Source: Tipula vernalis (Eukaryota; Arthropoda; Insecta; Diptera; Tipulidae). Taken from it: a stretch of 64,000 bases of DNA. The stretch is from positions 94,092,311 through 94,156,310 of the forward strand of contig OY282560.1 of assembly GCA_958295665.1 (NCBI GenBank), in the 5' to 3' direction. The position numbers and the translations under genes were made by a program. The notes under the pieces were generated by a model that was given only the letters and a program-made list of their open reading frames with translations, did no database searches and had not been told where the DNA came from. Positions 10,806 to 22,837 of this stretch are shown here, in pieces (within the stretch, counting starts at the first letter, position 1; each line of letters begins with the position of its first letter).

Positions 10806-13800
10806 GTAACGTACACATATTAAACACCTATAATTCATCTAACAAATCTAATTTCAATGATATTCCTGTAAAACCAAAAATCACAATAAAACGTAAATCA
10901 ATGTCCAGAATAATAAAATATTTTAGAGAAAAACGTCTTTTGGTAAAACACTGTGTAGCGTCGTTACTCAAAGCAATATCTGTAACTGATCCTCGACTCC
11001 AAGCAGAGGTTAATATAGCAAACTCAAAAATGTGTGGCTTATTAGATAGTGGTGCATCCGTGAGTGTATTGGGAAGAGGTTCCAAAGAATTTTTGGCATC
11101 AAACAATCTTGCTTATCGTAAATTAAAATCAAATATAACCACCGCGGATGGGACGTCAAACAAAATCGAGGGATATATTTGGTTGCCTGTGAGTTTTGGT
11201 AACAAGACGGCTAATATTAAATTCTGCATAGTTCCAACTCTTCAGTCTGTTTTATACCTCGGCATAGATTTTTTGCAAACATTTGGGTTATTTCCTAATC
11301 TTTCCATAAACCAAATAAGTGATGGTGTCATCCAGCAGAAATTGGATGTTCATAAATTAGGAACGGAAGATCAAATCAGATTAGATGAACTCATAGCTCG
11401 ATTTCCATCATTTAGTAAAAACGGACTTGGCAAGACCCATTTACATGAACATATAATTGAAATTGACGACAAAATAAAACCCATCAAGCAAAGACACTAT
11501 CCTGTGTCACCAGCAATTCAAAAAGAGTTGAATGAAGAGATAGACAGAATGCTGCAACTAGACGTAATAGAGGTAAGCACGAGCTCATGGAGTTCACCCG
11601 TGACTCTTGTCAAAAAAGCCAACGGTAAGAGACGTTTATGTTTGGATGCGCGTAAATTAAACTCAGTGACGATCAAAGACGCATACCCATTACCGATTAT
11701 TGACGGACTTTTAGGACGACTTACTGAGACGAAGTACATTACTGGACTGGACTTGAAGGACGCATTCTGGCAGATTCCGCTTGCGGAATCTTCCAGAGAC
11801 AAGACAGCATTTACAGTACCAGGGAGGCCACTCTATCAGTTCAAAGTGATGCCGTTTGGGCTGTGTAATGCAGCCCAATCAATGTGCCGGCTGATGCACA
11901 AAGTAATTCCTCATGAGTTGCATGATAGAATATTCGTTTATTTAGACGATTTACTGATCATCAGCGGTACATTGAAGGAGCACTTTGAACTGCTAGAGTT
12001 GGTCTCCGACTTATTACGGACATCAAAACTGACCCTTAATATAGAAAAAAGTAAATTTGTGATGCGGGAAATAAAATATCTTGGATATTTGGTAGGGGAG
12101 AATGGTCTAAAACCAGACCCTTCTAAAATTGACGCGATAATAGATCTACCTGCACCAACCAACACCAAACAAACTCGACGACTACTAGGAATGGCTGGCT
12201 GGTATAGGAGATTTATTTTAAACTATTCTAACGTCACGGCACCAATTAGCGACTGTCTAAAGAAAGGTAAATTTTCATGGACCGATAAAGCACAAAATGC
12301 ATTCGAATGTCTAAAAGCATTATTAACCACTGCTCCTGTTTTAATTAACCCATCATATGATGAACCCTTTTACATACGATGTGACGCCAGCACTGAAGGG
12401 GTCGGAGCAGTTTTATTTCAACTCGATCTGGATGGCAATGAACGACCAATCTCATTTATGTCCAAAAAATTAAATAAAGCTCAGAAAAATTATAATATTA
12501 CAGAGCTTGAATGTTTAGCTGCTATTTTGGCCATTAAAAAATTCAGGGCATATGTGGAAGGCTATGAATTCACTCTCATAACGGACCACGCAAGTCTTAA
12601 ATGGTTGATGTCCCAGAAAGACTTGAGTGGTAGGCTAGCTCGATGGAGTTTGAAACTCCAAGGGTTTAGATTCAAGATAAAGCACGAAAAAGGGAAAGAC
12701 AACGTGGTTCCAGACATGCTATCCCGTATATATTGCGATTCGCTTGAGGAGTTTCAGACCAGTGATAAACAGTTAAAAGATAAAAAGGTAACTATTAATG
12801 ATGAAGATCTAAAAGAACCGGAATATGCCGCTTTGCGTACGAAGATAAGCTCAGATCCTGAGAAATATTCAGCATTTAGGATTCACGATCAATTTATATA
12901 TATAAGGCTAGAACCAAGACGTAGTGATGAATTGTCGGATTTATCAGTGTGGAAACTATGGGTGCCACAACATTTAAGAGAGACATTCATAAGGAATGAA
13001 CACGATGATCCATTATCCGCTCATAGTGGAATTACGAGGACACTTGAAAAAATCCGCAGATATTATTTCTGGCCTTCAATGGCAAAACAGGTTCACCAAT
13101 ATATATCTCGATGTATGATATGCAAAACTACGAAGTCACCCAACAAAATTACACGTCCACCAATGGGAAAAATGTTCGATATAGAAAGGCCTTGGCAAAG
13201 AGTTTATATAGATTTACTAGGACCTTATCCGCGTTCTAGTCAAGGAAAAACAGTCATATTAATCGTGTTAGATCACTTTACAAAATATGTTTTGTTAAGA
13301 CCACTGGGTAAAGGGACCGCTCAACAAATTACGGAATATCTGAAAAACGAATTATTTTGCGTTTACGGGGTGCCTGAAACAATACACTCTGATAATGGAA
13401 GTCAGTTTAGAAGTGCCGAATACAAGGAATTACTGAATCAATTTGGAGTAATCGATTCAAAAACGGCTGTTTACTCACCTCAGTCAAACGCGTCTGAGCG
13501 GGTAAATCGCTCAATAATCTGTGCTATACGATCTTACATTAAGGATAAGCACACGAAATGGGACAAACATCTAAGCGAAATTGCAGGTGCATTACGTAAT
13601 GGGGTGCACGATACTGTCAAGAACTCGCCTCACTTTTTGTTGTTTGGCTACCACAGAATCAATCATGGGAATGACTATAAAGTATTAAGACAACTTGGAG
13701 ATATCTCTGAAGGAGAAATCATGATGCCGCTACCGTCAAGACTAGCTATAATTCATAATAAAGTTCGATTAGATATTAGTCATGCTTATGAAAAGAGTGC

Positions 13801-14026
13801 AAAACGCTACAATTTGCGGACACGACCAATCGATTTTAAGACAGGCCAAAGTATTTTCGTTAGAACTCATCCACAAAGTGACGCAACGAAGAAATTTTGC
13901 GCGAAGTTTGCACCTCAATTCACCAGCGGAATAATTCATAGAAAGATCGGCAATGTAAATTATGAGGTCGGGGATAGTTCGGGTAAAGTGTTGGGCATAT
14001 TCCACTGCAAAGATATTCGTTCTTAA
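10694..14026 (+). CDS. pol: Pol polyprotein (PR-RT-RNaseH-INT) of the intact Gypsy element
   Basis: Enzymes for reverse transcription and integration, about 1110 residues. The frame opens after a stop at 10691-10693 and has no ATG in the overlap, so expression by -1 frameshift from gag is expected. Counting from 10703: protease active site LLDSGASVSVLG (about residue 113), RT with FVYLDDLLII (YLDD at about 413), RNase H starting RCDASTEGVGAVLF (about 560) with TELECLA and TDHASL. Integrase has an HHCC zinc domain (about 765-810, CMICK) and the DDE triad in YIDLLGP (about 835), HSDNGSQF (about 895) and ASERVNRS (about 930). The C-terminal domain ends IFHCKDIRS. No break is visible; domain order is Ty3/Gypsy. 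Family knowledge gives function; activity is not shown. Confidence 0.95.
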   Translation: MPQVSALCIGKHKSEWECSEGIALGGEHEVNQTTLEVSNVHILNTYNSSNKSNFNDIPVKPKITIKRKSMSRIIKYFREKRLLVKHCVASLLKAISVTDPRLQAEVNIANSKMCGLLDSGASVSVLGRGSKEFLASNNLAYRKLKSNITTADGTSNKIEGYIWLPVSFGNKTANIKFCIVPTLQSVLYLGIDFLQTFGLFPNLSINQISDGVIQQKLDVHKLGTEDQIRLDELIARFPSFSKNGLGKTHLHEHIIEIDDKIKPIKQRHYPVSPAIQKELNEEIDRMLQLDVIEVSTSSWSSPVTLVKKANGKRRLCLDARKLNSVTIKDAYPLPIIDGLLGRLTETKYITGLDLKDAFWQIPLAESSRDKTAFTVPGRPLYQFKVMPFGLCNAAQSMCRLMHKVIPHELHDRIFVYLDDLLIISGTLKEHFELLELVSDLLRTSKLTLNIEKSKFVMREIKYLGYLVGENGLKPDPSKIDAIIDLPAPTNTKQTRRLLGMAGWYRRFILNYSNVTAPISDCLKKGKFSWTDKAQNAFECLKALLTTAPVLINPSYDEPFYIRCDASTEGVGAVLFQLDLDGNERPISFMSKKLNKAQKNYNITELECLAAILAIKKFRAYVEGYEFTLITDHASLKWLMSQKDLSGRLARWSLKLQGFRFKIKHEKGKDNVVPDMLSRIYCDSLEEFQTSDKQLKDKKVTINDEDLKEPEYAALRTKISSDPEKYSAFRIHDQFIYIRLEPRRSDELSDLSVWKLWVPQHLRETFIRNEHDDPLSAHSGITRTLEKIRRYYFWPSMAKQVHQYISRCMICKTTKSPNKITRPPMGKMFDIERPWQRVYIDLLGPYPRSSQGKTVILIVLDHFTKYVLLRPLGKGTAQQITEYLKNELFCVYGVPETIHSDNGSQFRSAEYKELLNQFGVIDSKTAVYSPQSNASERVNRSIICAIRSYIKDKHTKWDKHLSEIAGALRNGVHDTVKNSPHFLLFGYHRINHGNDYKVLRQLGDISEGEIMMPLPSRLAIIHNKVRLDISHAYEKSAKRYNLRTRPIDFKTGQSIFVRTHPQSDATKKFCAKFAPQFTSGIIHRKIGNVNYEVGDSSGKVLGIFHCKDIRS

Positions 14027-14137
14027 CAAGATTTATTATCCATTTAGTTTTTTTTGTAGCAAAGTTGAATCAATGCTTTCCGATGTTTTCAGTTTCTACT
14101 GTCCAATTTAACTCTAATTGTTCTTTAGAACCTGTGT
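14027..14137 (+). other. 3' untranslated gap before 3' LTR
   Basis: Pyrimidine-rich, ending CTTTAGAACCTGTGT directly before the LTR. A purine tract that would prime plus-strand DNA synthesis is expected at this place but is not seen. Confidence 0.6.
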
Positions 14138-15706
14138 TGTTACGGCTACATTGATGCATACCTTTCTATTAAGCTAGTAATAAAATAAACAGACAACATT
14201 GAAATATTGTGCATTTATCATCATCGGGTCAATAGCCCAAATTTTTATTTTATTTTATTTACGTTTATTTACTACCGGTTGAATGGAGTGCCATCCTATG
14301 TAATACCTATCTATGTATTTATATATTTTATTTCTGTAAGTGCATCAATATATTGGAATATTATGTACTGTACTATTGTGTATTATGGACTGTGTAAGTA
14401 TGTTGTTAATGATGATTCAATTGGTTTGAAAAGGTTGTGATTACTGATCACTAATCATTGTTTTTTTTGGATACATACACAGTATTCATTTACGTATAAT
14501 TACCAAAAAGAACAAAATATTGGCGGGGTTAAACAATTTAATTACTGTAGTCATAGGGGAAATTCTAGCGTTTTATATCTTCTGCGAATGATTATGCCAA
14601 TTTCAATCGAGAGGTCAAGCTGATCAGTACAAGTAAAAACGAAAGAAAGCACAATTGTGAAATTGAAATTATTAAGTGTTTTTCATCAGTCACAAGAAAT
14701 CATAAAACGAAGAATCTGGTAAGATTTTTTTTTTTTCATGATAATTTTTTTGGGTTTTATTTTGGTTTATAAGTACTATATTGTGTCCCATTTTCCTTCG
14801 ATAGGATTTATTATAATATGATAATAAATAAATGAACCACGTTGGAGTGGCGATCAAGCAAATTGATTTTTGCAGGTCAATATTCGGCCTCTCGATCATT
14901 TTTGGGTTGGTGAAAAACTAACCGAAAGCACATAGACGAAAATAAAAGAAGGTTCGAATGCAGTTAGTTGGTGTATTTCAACTATGGTTTGATGCCTATT
15001 TTGCCCAATAGGACCGAGAGGAATTTGCAACTATACACTATAGGATTACGCGAGTTACCCATAAAAAAAAAAATATATATATATTCGGTCTACCAAATGC
15101 ATCATCGGTGTAGTGAGTGTGTGTACCTGTGGTGACATATTGTTATATATTATAAAAAAAAAAAAATCTAGTATACATACATAATTGTGGAAAATTGGAG
15201 TTTAAAAATTAATTATTCATATGTTAAGTTAAATTATAAGAAAATTTGAAAAAAAAAAGAAGGAAAAGAGAGAAAAGGGAAAACGAAAGATACCCATAGT
15301 GCGTGCAAGTTATAAAATTTTTTTTACAGCCATCCGAACGGATGCCCAAGAGTACTCTTCGGAAAAGTTCTGGTGAGTTTTTTTTAACAATTTTGCCTAG
15401 GTATATACAAATCTCTTTCTTTTTCGCTTTAAAAATATTTTTTACTAATTTTCCAAAATTAGAAAGTTTATAAATTTTTATTTTTGTTATTGAAATTATG
15501 AATTAAATTTCTGTTTTAAAAAATGGTATAAAAATAATTTCTTTTATTGGTGATGTGATTGAGGAAGTGCCCCATGTGATAATTCTTGTATAAAAAAAAA
15601 ATGTACGTAAGGTTTGTGAGACCAATTCTAAGTCCTAATGATGAGAACTCCCTAGCCATGAATCTACCCGGATCCAGACGTACGTTCATTAGGATGGTCA
15701 GTAACA
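14138..15706 (+). repeat. 3' LTR of the intact Gypsy element
   Basis: Direct repeat of 6268-7836 at the same length, 7870 bp downstream, with only single-base indels noticed. Ends GTAACA at 15706. Confidence 0.96.
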
Positions 15707-16707
15707 AAAACACTAAAATCGTTATAGTTATCGATGTCGAAAGCTTTGATTTCAAACGAGCGTAGCAATTTTTCGTCTTAATCTGAATATCGGTCAGAAC
15801 CTAAAGCCCATTTTTATTTCTATTGAGCCTGATTACGTGTATACTCAGATAATCACCGTCAGCAACCGAGAAGAAATTGTTGGGCCGTTCTTCAGAAAAT
15901 ATTTAATAGCAATAGGAACAGTTTGTTCTTTCTCTGAAACCTATACCATCGGTTTTTCTTAAAAATTTCCTAGAAATGCACGAATGATTAAGAATGATTA
16001 GAAACTTATTAATGATAAGGAGAGATAAGGAGCTTCAACAGCTATTCGACATCTAAACCATACTTTGAAGTAAAATCGAATTATAAAAGTGCAAATTACG
16101 CATTTGTTGTTAGTTTAAACTGGTCTCTAAACAGAAATACGTTTAAAGGGCATTTGCCATCCATCTTGCCTGTGACACGGGTGAAAAGGAAGAAATTGGT
16201 ACACCTCCAAATAAAACATATGATAAATTTGTAATAATCGTTGAAACAAAATGTTTGAATATGACCGACGAAAGCGTTGAAAGCTTCTATAATTTTTTTA
16301 TTTTCTTTCCATCTTTTTTATCTAAACCATTAAAAGCACTTTTAAATCGCACAAAAATAGGCAGATTTGGTCTAGTAGTAGCTGGAAACTTTAATTCAAA
16401 AACTGCTCTTACAATTAATTCGTAGATATGACGTTTAGAAGCGTGAAACAATATGCTTCTCCAGAATTTTCTGTCCAATAATTCGCAAGCACCGTTCAAT
16501 TTTCCAGTATTGGCGTGGTGGTACCGAACAAACACTTGAACTGAATCTTTTATATTCCATTCTGCTACTAGAAAGTCTAGGAACCCCTAAAAGCTGATCC
16601 GTATTATGGGTTCCGTGATGGGAATCAAGCAAGATACTTCAAATTTCAGTGATATCTAGGGGTGCTGCTAAGATTTAAAAATATTGCTCAAAATAAGGGC
16701 CATCCTA
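15707..16707. other. Spacer with unidentified decayed ORFs
   Basis: No gene recognised. Two overlapping minus-strand open frames (16287-16535 and 16435-16632) read like frame-shifted pieces of one older coding region, for instance ELLDRKFWRS followed by TTRPNLPIFV. I cannot assign them to a family; an integrase zinc-domain relic is possible but unproven. Confidence 0.35.
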
Positions 16708-16760
16708 ATTATATATATATATATGTATATATATATAATAATATATATATATATATATAT
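16708..16760. repeat. (TA)n microsatellite, left part
   Basis: Nearly pure AT dinucleotides with two interruptions. Together with 17256-17396 it forms one tract that was split by the solo LTR. Confidence 0.95.
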
Positions 16761-17397
<637 letters not shown>

Positions 17398-17517
17398 TTT
17401 ATTATAATTTGGTTTTGTGTTTCACGACTGATTATCTTCTTGTGTGTCCAATATTACAATCGGCTTTTATTTTACTTGTAAATGACCAATACTAAAGTAC
17501 AAAGTAATAAACAGATT

Positions 17518-18138
17518 TTAATACATTATAATACAATATTTAGTTTGACTATTTACAGGGTGATCCCACACGGCCCTCCTGCTACCATCATCCGGCCCGG
17601 ATGATTCTAAATTTTCATATTCGTGATCGTTATCATCGTCCGATATACCATCGTAGTAAAGTTTAATGAATTCGGCTGTAGTAGACGTTAGAATAGGACC
17701 GTCCGAACTTCCAATTTTTTGTAGATCGTAGCAGTCTTTGTCCTTTACTTTCACAACCTCATAAGGACCTAAATACTTCGGCTGGATTTTCGATCCCTTA
17801 CCAAATTGTGTCCTTTTAATTGCAACAACATCTCCTACCTTGTATATATGTATATGCCTGCTTTCGTCGCCTGTTATAATCTTTTCTATTCTCATCTTGC
17901 ACTTTGAGTATATTCTGCTTGGCTTCGTCACGGAGATGGTTGAATGCAAACTATTTTTGATTCGGCAATATTTTGTAAATTCCGCCAATGTAAACGCCGT
18001 TCCTCTCTCCGTTATAATATGCTCAGGACTACCGAACACTGCCTTCTGGTTTTCTAGCTTTTGCAGAGTCTCCTTCGTAGTATCGGATTTCGTAGGGTAC
18101 AGCCAAATAAATTTGGAAAATCCATCAATCACACACAT
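17518..18138 (-). pseudogene. Integrase core and C-terminal fragment of Gypsy relic
   Basis: 206 codons. Begins inside the integrase core (VIDGFSKFIWLYPTKSD, then EHIITERGTAFT where D of the usual TDRG/TDNG is replaced by E). The central part is shortened: the segment with the catalytic glutamate is not seen. Later residues IYKVGDVVAIKR and KYLGPYEVVKVKDKDCYDL are the typical Gypsy C-terminal domain. The last codons run into the 3' LTR (minus strand), so pol overlaps the LTR. Not functional as read. Confidence 0.75.
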
Positions 18139-18656
18139 GAAATACTTATATTGTTTTTTAGTAGTATAATAAGTATTAGCAATTCGGTGGTCTTTCTCAC
18201 AGCGAAATGTTCTTGTTCGTGGTACGCTACTATGACTTCCCTTTCCATGGCCCGCGGTACGACCAATGACAGGCTCCCTTGGACCATCTTGAATAGAAGA
18301 CCATTATTAATTACATAATCATCAAACTCACCTGACTTTAGCAGCTCGAATATGGGTTTCAAAGTATCATCTTCTCGTTGAGCCACTCTGATTCTAGTAA
18401 TTAAGTTGCTTTGGGTTGTCAATAATATAGGGTTTCGACTTAATGCATCAACATGGCGCATTCGGTTTCCTTGGCGATGCTCTAATTTGAAATCAAATTC
18501 TTGAAGTTGCAAAGCCCACCCAGCAATTCTCGACGTCAACTCCCGCTTTTCCATAATGGCCTTAAAAGCAGCACAATCAGTTGCGATTGTAAATGTTAAC
18601 CCTTGTAAATAAACTCGAAATTTCTTCAGTGCCGTGATGATCGCCAACACCTCCAA
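18129..18656 (-). pseudogene. RNase H to integrase zinc-domain fragment
   Basis: 175 codons. Starts MEVLAIITALKKFRVYLQG, with TDCAAFKAIM (RNase H) and LEHRQGNRMRHVDALSRNP (the conserved end of the RNase H/connection). Then a short linker leads to HEQEHFAVRKTTELL, the first half of an integrase HHCC domain. It breaks before the two cysteines. Confidence 0.75.
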
Positions 18657-19221
18657 CTCTGTAACTTGAATAGTTTTCCTCTGCCTTCGTCGTTTTTTTT
18701 ACTATAGTAGAAGACGGGGTGAAAGCTGTTATCATCATCTGATCTTTGTAGTAAAATTGCCCCGATTTCGATCTTGCAAGCGTCCGTCTGAAGCTCTGTA
18801 TCAGCTGCCATCGCATAAATTTTCAAAACAGGATCATCGATCAGCTTATTTTTCAATTGCATTAATGCATATTCCTCCTTGTCAGAGAATCTGAAATCAT
18901 TTCCCTTTCTCAGCATGTCCGTTAACGGTTTGGCGATAATAGCGTAGCCCTCCACGAATTTTCGGAAGTAGCTCGTTAATCCCAGAAAGCTTTGCAAATC
19001 ATTAATATTCCTTGGTCTTTGAAATTTTCTTATCGCCTCCCTTTTTCTTGTAGATGGTTAATAGTGCCTTTTCCGTGAAGAAATCCTGTAATAGTTCTAT
19101 TCCTTCCTCTGGGCGTGCTAGCATGTATCACTATATCGTCCCAAACGCGGTGTAATTCATCGAAAAATTCATTTCGTAAATCTAATGTAGGAAAAAAACT
19201 TAGCGCCTTGAAGCTGGTCAA
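18626..19221 (-). pseudogene. RT thumb and RNase H start, RT palm deleted
   Basis: Two frames. The first reads LDLRNEFF then jumps to VWDDIVIHAST, so most of the RT palm is missing and the YxDD box survives only as VWDD. The second (18626-18997) reads LGLTSYFRKFVEGYAIIAKPLTD and TDACKIEIGAILLQR, the thumb and the first RNase H aspartate. Frameshift near 19025. A dead reverse transcriptase. Confidence 0.72.
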
Positions 19222-19606
19222 TTTGATCGGCGATGCATGGCAGCGGGTATCGATCTTTAACTACCACCTGATTGTGGCGTCGATAACCAAAGCAAAGTCT
19301 TTTTGTGCCATCGTTCTTGTTGCATAATACAATCGGACTAGCGAAATCTGATTTACTTGGCCGAACGATCTTTTCCTGAATCCACTCATCGATTTGGTTC
19401 CTAACTAAATTTAACTCCAATGGCGAAAGTCGACGACAGTTTAGCGCTATTGGTGTCTCCTGAGTTAACACAATCTTCATTACTACGTCATCAGATGGTT
19501 GAATAGTTTTAGGGCTATAATTTATAACCATATTGTTGATCGCCTTTACATACTTATCTGCTACAACTCCAACATTTAGTGATAAGTCTCCCTGTTCGAT
19601 CATCAT
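19169..19606 (-). pseudogene. RT fingers fragment of Gypsy relic
   Basis: 145 codons, including LVRNQIDEWIQEKIVRPSKS, SPIVLCNKNDGTKRLCFGYR and VKDRYPLPCIADQIDQL. These are the standard N-terminal RT blocks of Gypsy elements. The usual LDL motif that follows is shifted out of frame. Overlaps the next fragment at its 3' end. Confidence 0.8.
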
Positions 19607-19776
19607 AGTATACTTGTATTTTCCGGAGTTAAAATCGTAATTGTCTGGCTTATTAACTCCTTGCCTAAAATAATGTCCACTGGCAGTAGATCATCAGCAA
19701 CAATATGAAATATTGTGCAATACACATCGCCATCAATCAGAACAGTAGTAGAAAAGCGTCCTAAAGTTTTTAAATT

Positions 19777-20310
19777 TCATGAACCGACTCCACTGAACGT
19801 TGTTGTGTGATTCTCAAAATCTGGGACACCAAACGTAGAATATTTGTTATGAGTCATAAAGTTCAAGTCCGATCCATTGTCCACCATGGCATACAAAGTT
19901 TGGTTGCAAATTTTAATCTCCTTCAGGTTTCTTGTAATGGATACCATGTTGTTTTCATTGATTGCCGTGAAAATGTTTTCTTTTTTCTCGGCCACTTTCT
20001 TTATACAACTTGGCGCAATATGATCAAAATTACCACATTGGTAGCATCGCGGTCCTTTTGCTTTGTTTCTGCATTGATTCCCTCGTTGCTCTACACCACC
20101 ACAATTAAAGCATCTTGTAATTCGACGTTCACTTGATGCCGTCTTCTGAAATTCATGTTTTGGCTTAGTCGCACCTTCAACAGCCAACTCTCTCTCCTTC
20201 ATGTCAGCATATAAATCCAGCTTCTGTTTGAAATCGACCATGTCTCTAGCACCAAGCAAAATATTTTTATTTGTCATGACCGTCATTGATACCAGAAATG
20301 CAATAGTCAA
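19777..20310 (-). pseudogene. Gag zinc knuckles and protease fragment
   Basis: 177 codons. Two knuckles: CFNCGGVEQRGNQC, where the histidine is replaced by glutamine, and an intact CYQCGNFDHIAPSC. Then the protease with AMVDNGSDLNFM, where D-T/S-G is changed to D-N-G. A stop and frameshift follow at about 19776. Upstream gag is largely missing. Confidence 0.75.
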
Positions 20311-20430
20311 TTACTGACTTGTCACCTGAATTTTTTCACAATTTAATGTTTTTTTTTTATGTTTGAACCTTTAAGATCACTGTATGAAATGTTCACCACA
20401 ATTATACACCTTAACTTTTCGAGAAAATAA

Positions 20431-20538
20431 TCATTTTTTAAAATACGATTTGCATAACGCCGTAACAAATACAATCCCGTATCGATTTTGCCGCTCTTCT
20501 ACAGAATCATCGCGAACGTACGCCTTACGATTCGCCAT
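20431..20538 (-). pseudogene. Possible gag start of Gypsy relic
   Basis: A short frame starting MANRKAYVRDDSVEERQ, about 35 codons, ends in a poly-A run stop. It lies 9 bp after the 91-bp LTR repeat on the minus strand. The region 20311-20430 shows no further open frame. Assignment to gag rests on position only. Confidence 0.4.
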
Positions 20539-20637
20539 TCGATCTAAATGACCAATACTAAAGTACAGAGTAATAAACAGATTTTAATACATTATAATAC
20601 AATATTTTGTTTGACTATTTTACAGAGTGATCCCACA

Positions 20638-20638
<1 letters not shown>

Positions 20639-20705
<67 letters not shown>
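20639..20705. repeat. (TA)n microsatellite
   Basis: About 33 AT units next to the outer end of the Gypsy relic's 5' LTR. Confidence 0.97.
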
Positions 20706-20710
<5 letters not shown>

Positions 20711-21068
20711 TTATGGTAAAAGACCCACACAAATATCTCTTCAGGAAAGCTGCCAATCAAAATTAACTTATATAAAAGTTTTAGGATTTTACGGAGACAA
20801 TGGATTAGTGACCTTAAGATTGACCTTACAATCTATTTTCAAGGTTATTTGAAGGTCAGCTTATTGTTTTAATAGAACAAAGTCATTAAAATAAAATTCC
20901 TTGCCTTCCTTTGCGCTCTTTCAGAACCCGGGGTCAAAAATGAGGGTTCTAATAAAAAATAATAGTTGTCCTTCAAATAACCTTGAAAGGAGATTTCAAG
21001 GTCAAACGTAAGGTTACCAATTAATGGGGCAGCTTTCCTGACGAAATATTTCAGTGTGTCTTTTAAAA
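20711..21068. repeat. Inverted-repeat (MITE-like) element
   Basis: Arms about 20717-20880 and 20930-21068 are reverse complements with perhaps 75-80% identity. Shared blocks are CAGGAAAGCTGCC, TTTCAAGGTTATTTGAAGG and TTTTAATAGAAC or its like. A 50-bp loop lies between. No coding potential; a non-autonomous hairpin element is likely. Confidence 0.75.
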
Positions 21069-22837
21069 TGTGATGCCTTGTATATAATGTCCTAATAGTT
21101 TTCTTCAATAGACGTGGACACCTCAATATAAAAGTTAGTGCATGTTATTTGAGAAATCAAACTCTATGTTTTATTTCGAACATCAAGTACGAAATGAAAC
21201 GTTTAAGATTTATGTCGATGGCGCCTTATATTCATACTAAAATTCTTGCAAAATTCCTGTAAACTTCTGAATTTGGAAAGTTCAGAAAATATTTTAAAGG
21301 GTATCTACTGAAACTGATTAAGAGATCAAAGAAACTTGTTTTACGGATCTGATATTTTCAATAGGTTAAGTTCTATGTATTTACGCTCGTTTAGTAATTA
21401 TTAACTCAACAAATTAGTTAACTAATAACTTATGTAAATTAAATAATGTAACCTTGTAAAGTTGTTTTAATGAGCATTCCGCCTAAAAAGAACCAACATT
21501 TAATTTATTTTTGAGTTTCGGCGCCAATGTTACATATGAATAATATCATCTAAAATGTTTAATTAGTTCTATTAGCACGAAATTAAATTTATGTCATATT
21601 TATAGTTATGATTTTTATTCAATAAAGCCATAAATTAATTCTGGCCTTATTTCCTGTGGTCATGTCACAACCTCAGATTTTTTTGGTTGCAGGCACCTAA
21701 TAATATTTACTAACACTGTTTAATTGCACTACAAATATTAAGAATAATAATTAATCAAGCTGATTTGATTGTGCTAAACGAATTCATTCTAAGTCTGAAA
21801 AATGTTCATAAACTCCCTTCCCTAATAAACATAACCAAACCAAAGCAAAACTTTTTTTTATTGTTAGCACAATCATCGTTGGCATTTGACATGTAAACAA
21901 TATTAAATTTAGATTTCCCGATGTTTTCAACTTCCTGAATAGAAAATTATGTTGGTTGATTAAACTTACCGTCGTACTTTCTCGTCAACCGTCTTTAAAC
22001 AAAATTCGCACTACGATACAATAATAAAAAAAAACAAATATTAGCTTACATTATGTTGAATACGTCATGTCATTCATATACATATATGCAAACAAACAAG
22101 AAATTGTAACTTAACATATAAATTGAAATTTTAATAATAAACTTTTGAGACTTTATTTTTATATCAATTTCAAAATAACTTTTGAACAATAAAATACAAA
22201 GTACATACATAAACTTATTCGCTTAAAACTGAGTTCACTAAAAATTCACGTAAAAAAAATGGAAGTAGGGGCTCAATTCGAAACGAAATAGAAAACCAAC
22301 AAATTTGTAAAGGGGAAAACTTCAACAAATTTATGAATTTTAAATTTTGTTCTGCCATAGGAAAAATTATTGTTCGGCGAACTGAAATTCGAGCACGGAG
22401 AAACTTCATAGGTAAGTCAACAGTAACAATAATAAAAATAAAGATGAGGGTTGATCATAAATTAATTTTTGCTTGGTTTATTAATTTTAAGGTTTTTCAT
22501 CTTCTACTTCTCTGGTATTCCATTAGTAAATAGTTTCCGGCAATTTGTACCCACAAACAAAGATTTATTTGTATTATACATATGTGTTTCTTTATTTTTA
22601 ATTATCCATTGTCCATTTTATTCTTTGTATTGTATATAGTTGTTCGATTCTACGTAGCATATACGTCTTAGTATGTAATGTCTTAATATGTATTTTAAAT
22701 AGTATTTTAATTCAGCTTCAAAAATATTTAGTGATTTACGTGTATCGAAACATCTGTGTATGGCTTTCGTAATTTTGTGGTAAGTTAAATGACAGATGAC
22801 GCAACATTTTACAAGAATGTCCCTGAACTATTTAATG
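21069..22837. other. AT-rich spacer, nothing recognised
   Basis: Scattered short open frames only. No family, RNA gene or tandem repeat is visible. Confidence 0.6.

Larger units (their letters stand above)
6268..15706 (+). mobile_element. Full-length Ty3/Gypsy LTR retrotransposon
   Basis: A 9439-bp element: LTR, tRNA primer site, 1.15-kb leader, gag, pol in the -1 frame, and a second LTR. The two LTRs are both 1569 bp and differ, as far as I can see, mainly by four single-base indels, so the insertion is recent. The LTR ends form a 6-bp inverted repeat TGTTAC/GTAACA. A target duplication may be AAAC (6264-6267 and 15708-15711), but the second copy is offset by one A from the LTR end. All catalytic residues of protease, RT, RNase H and integrase are present and neither ORF is broken. 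Long LTRs and no env resemble the Osvaldo/Ulysses type of Gypsy elements; that placement is inference. No obvious polypurine tract sits before the 3' LTR. Confidence 0.95.
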
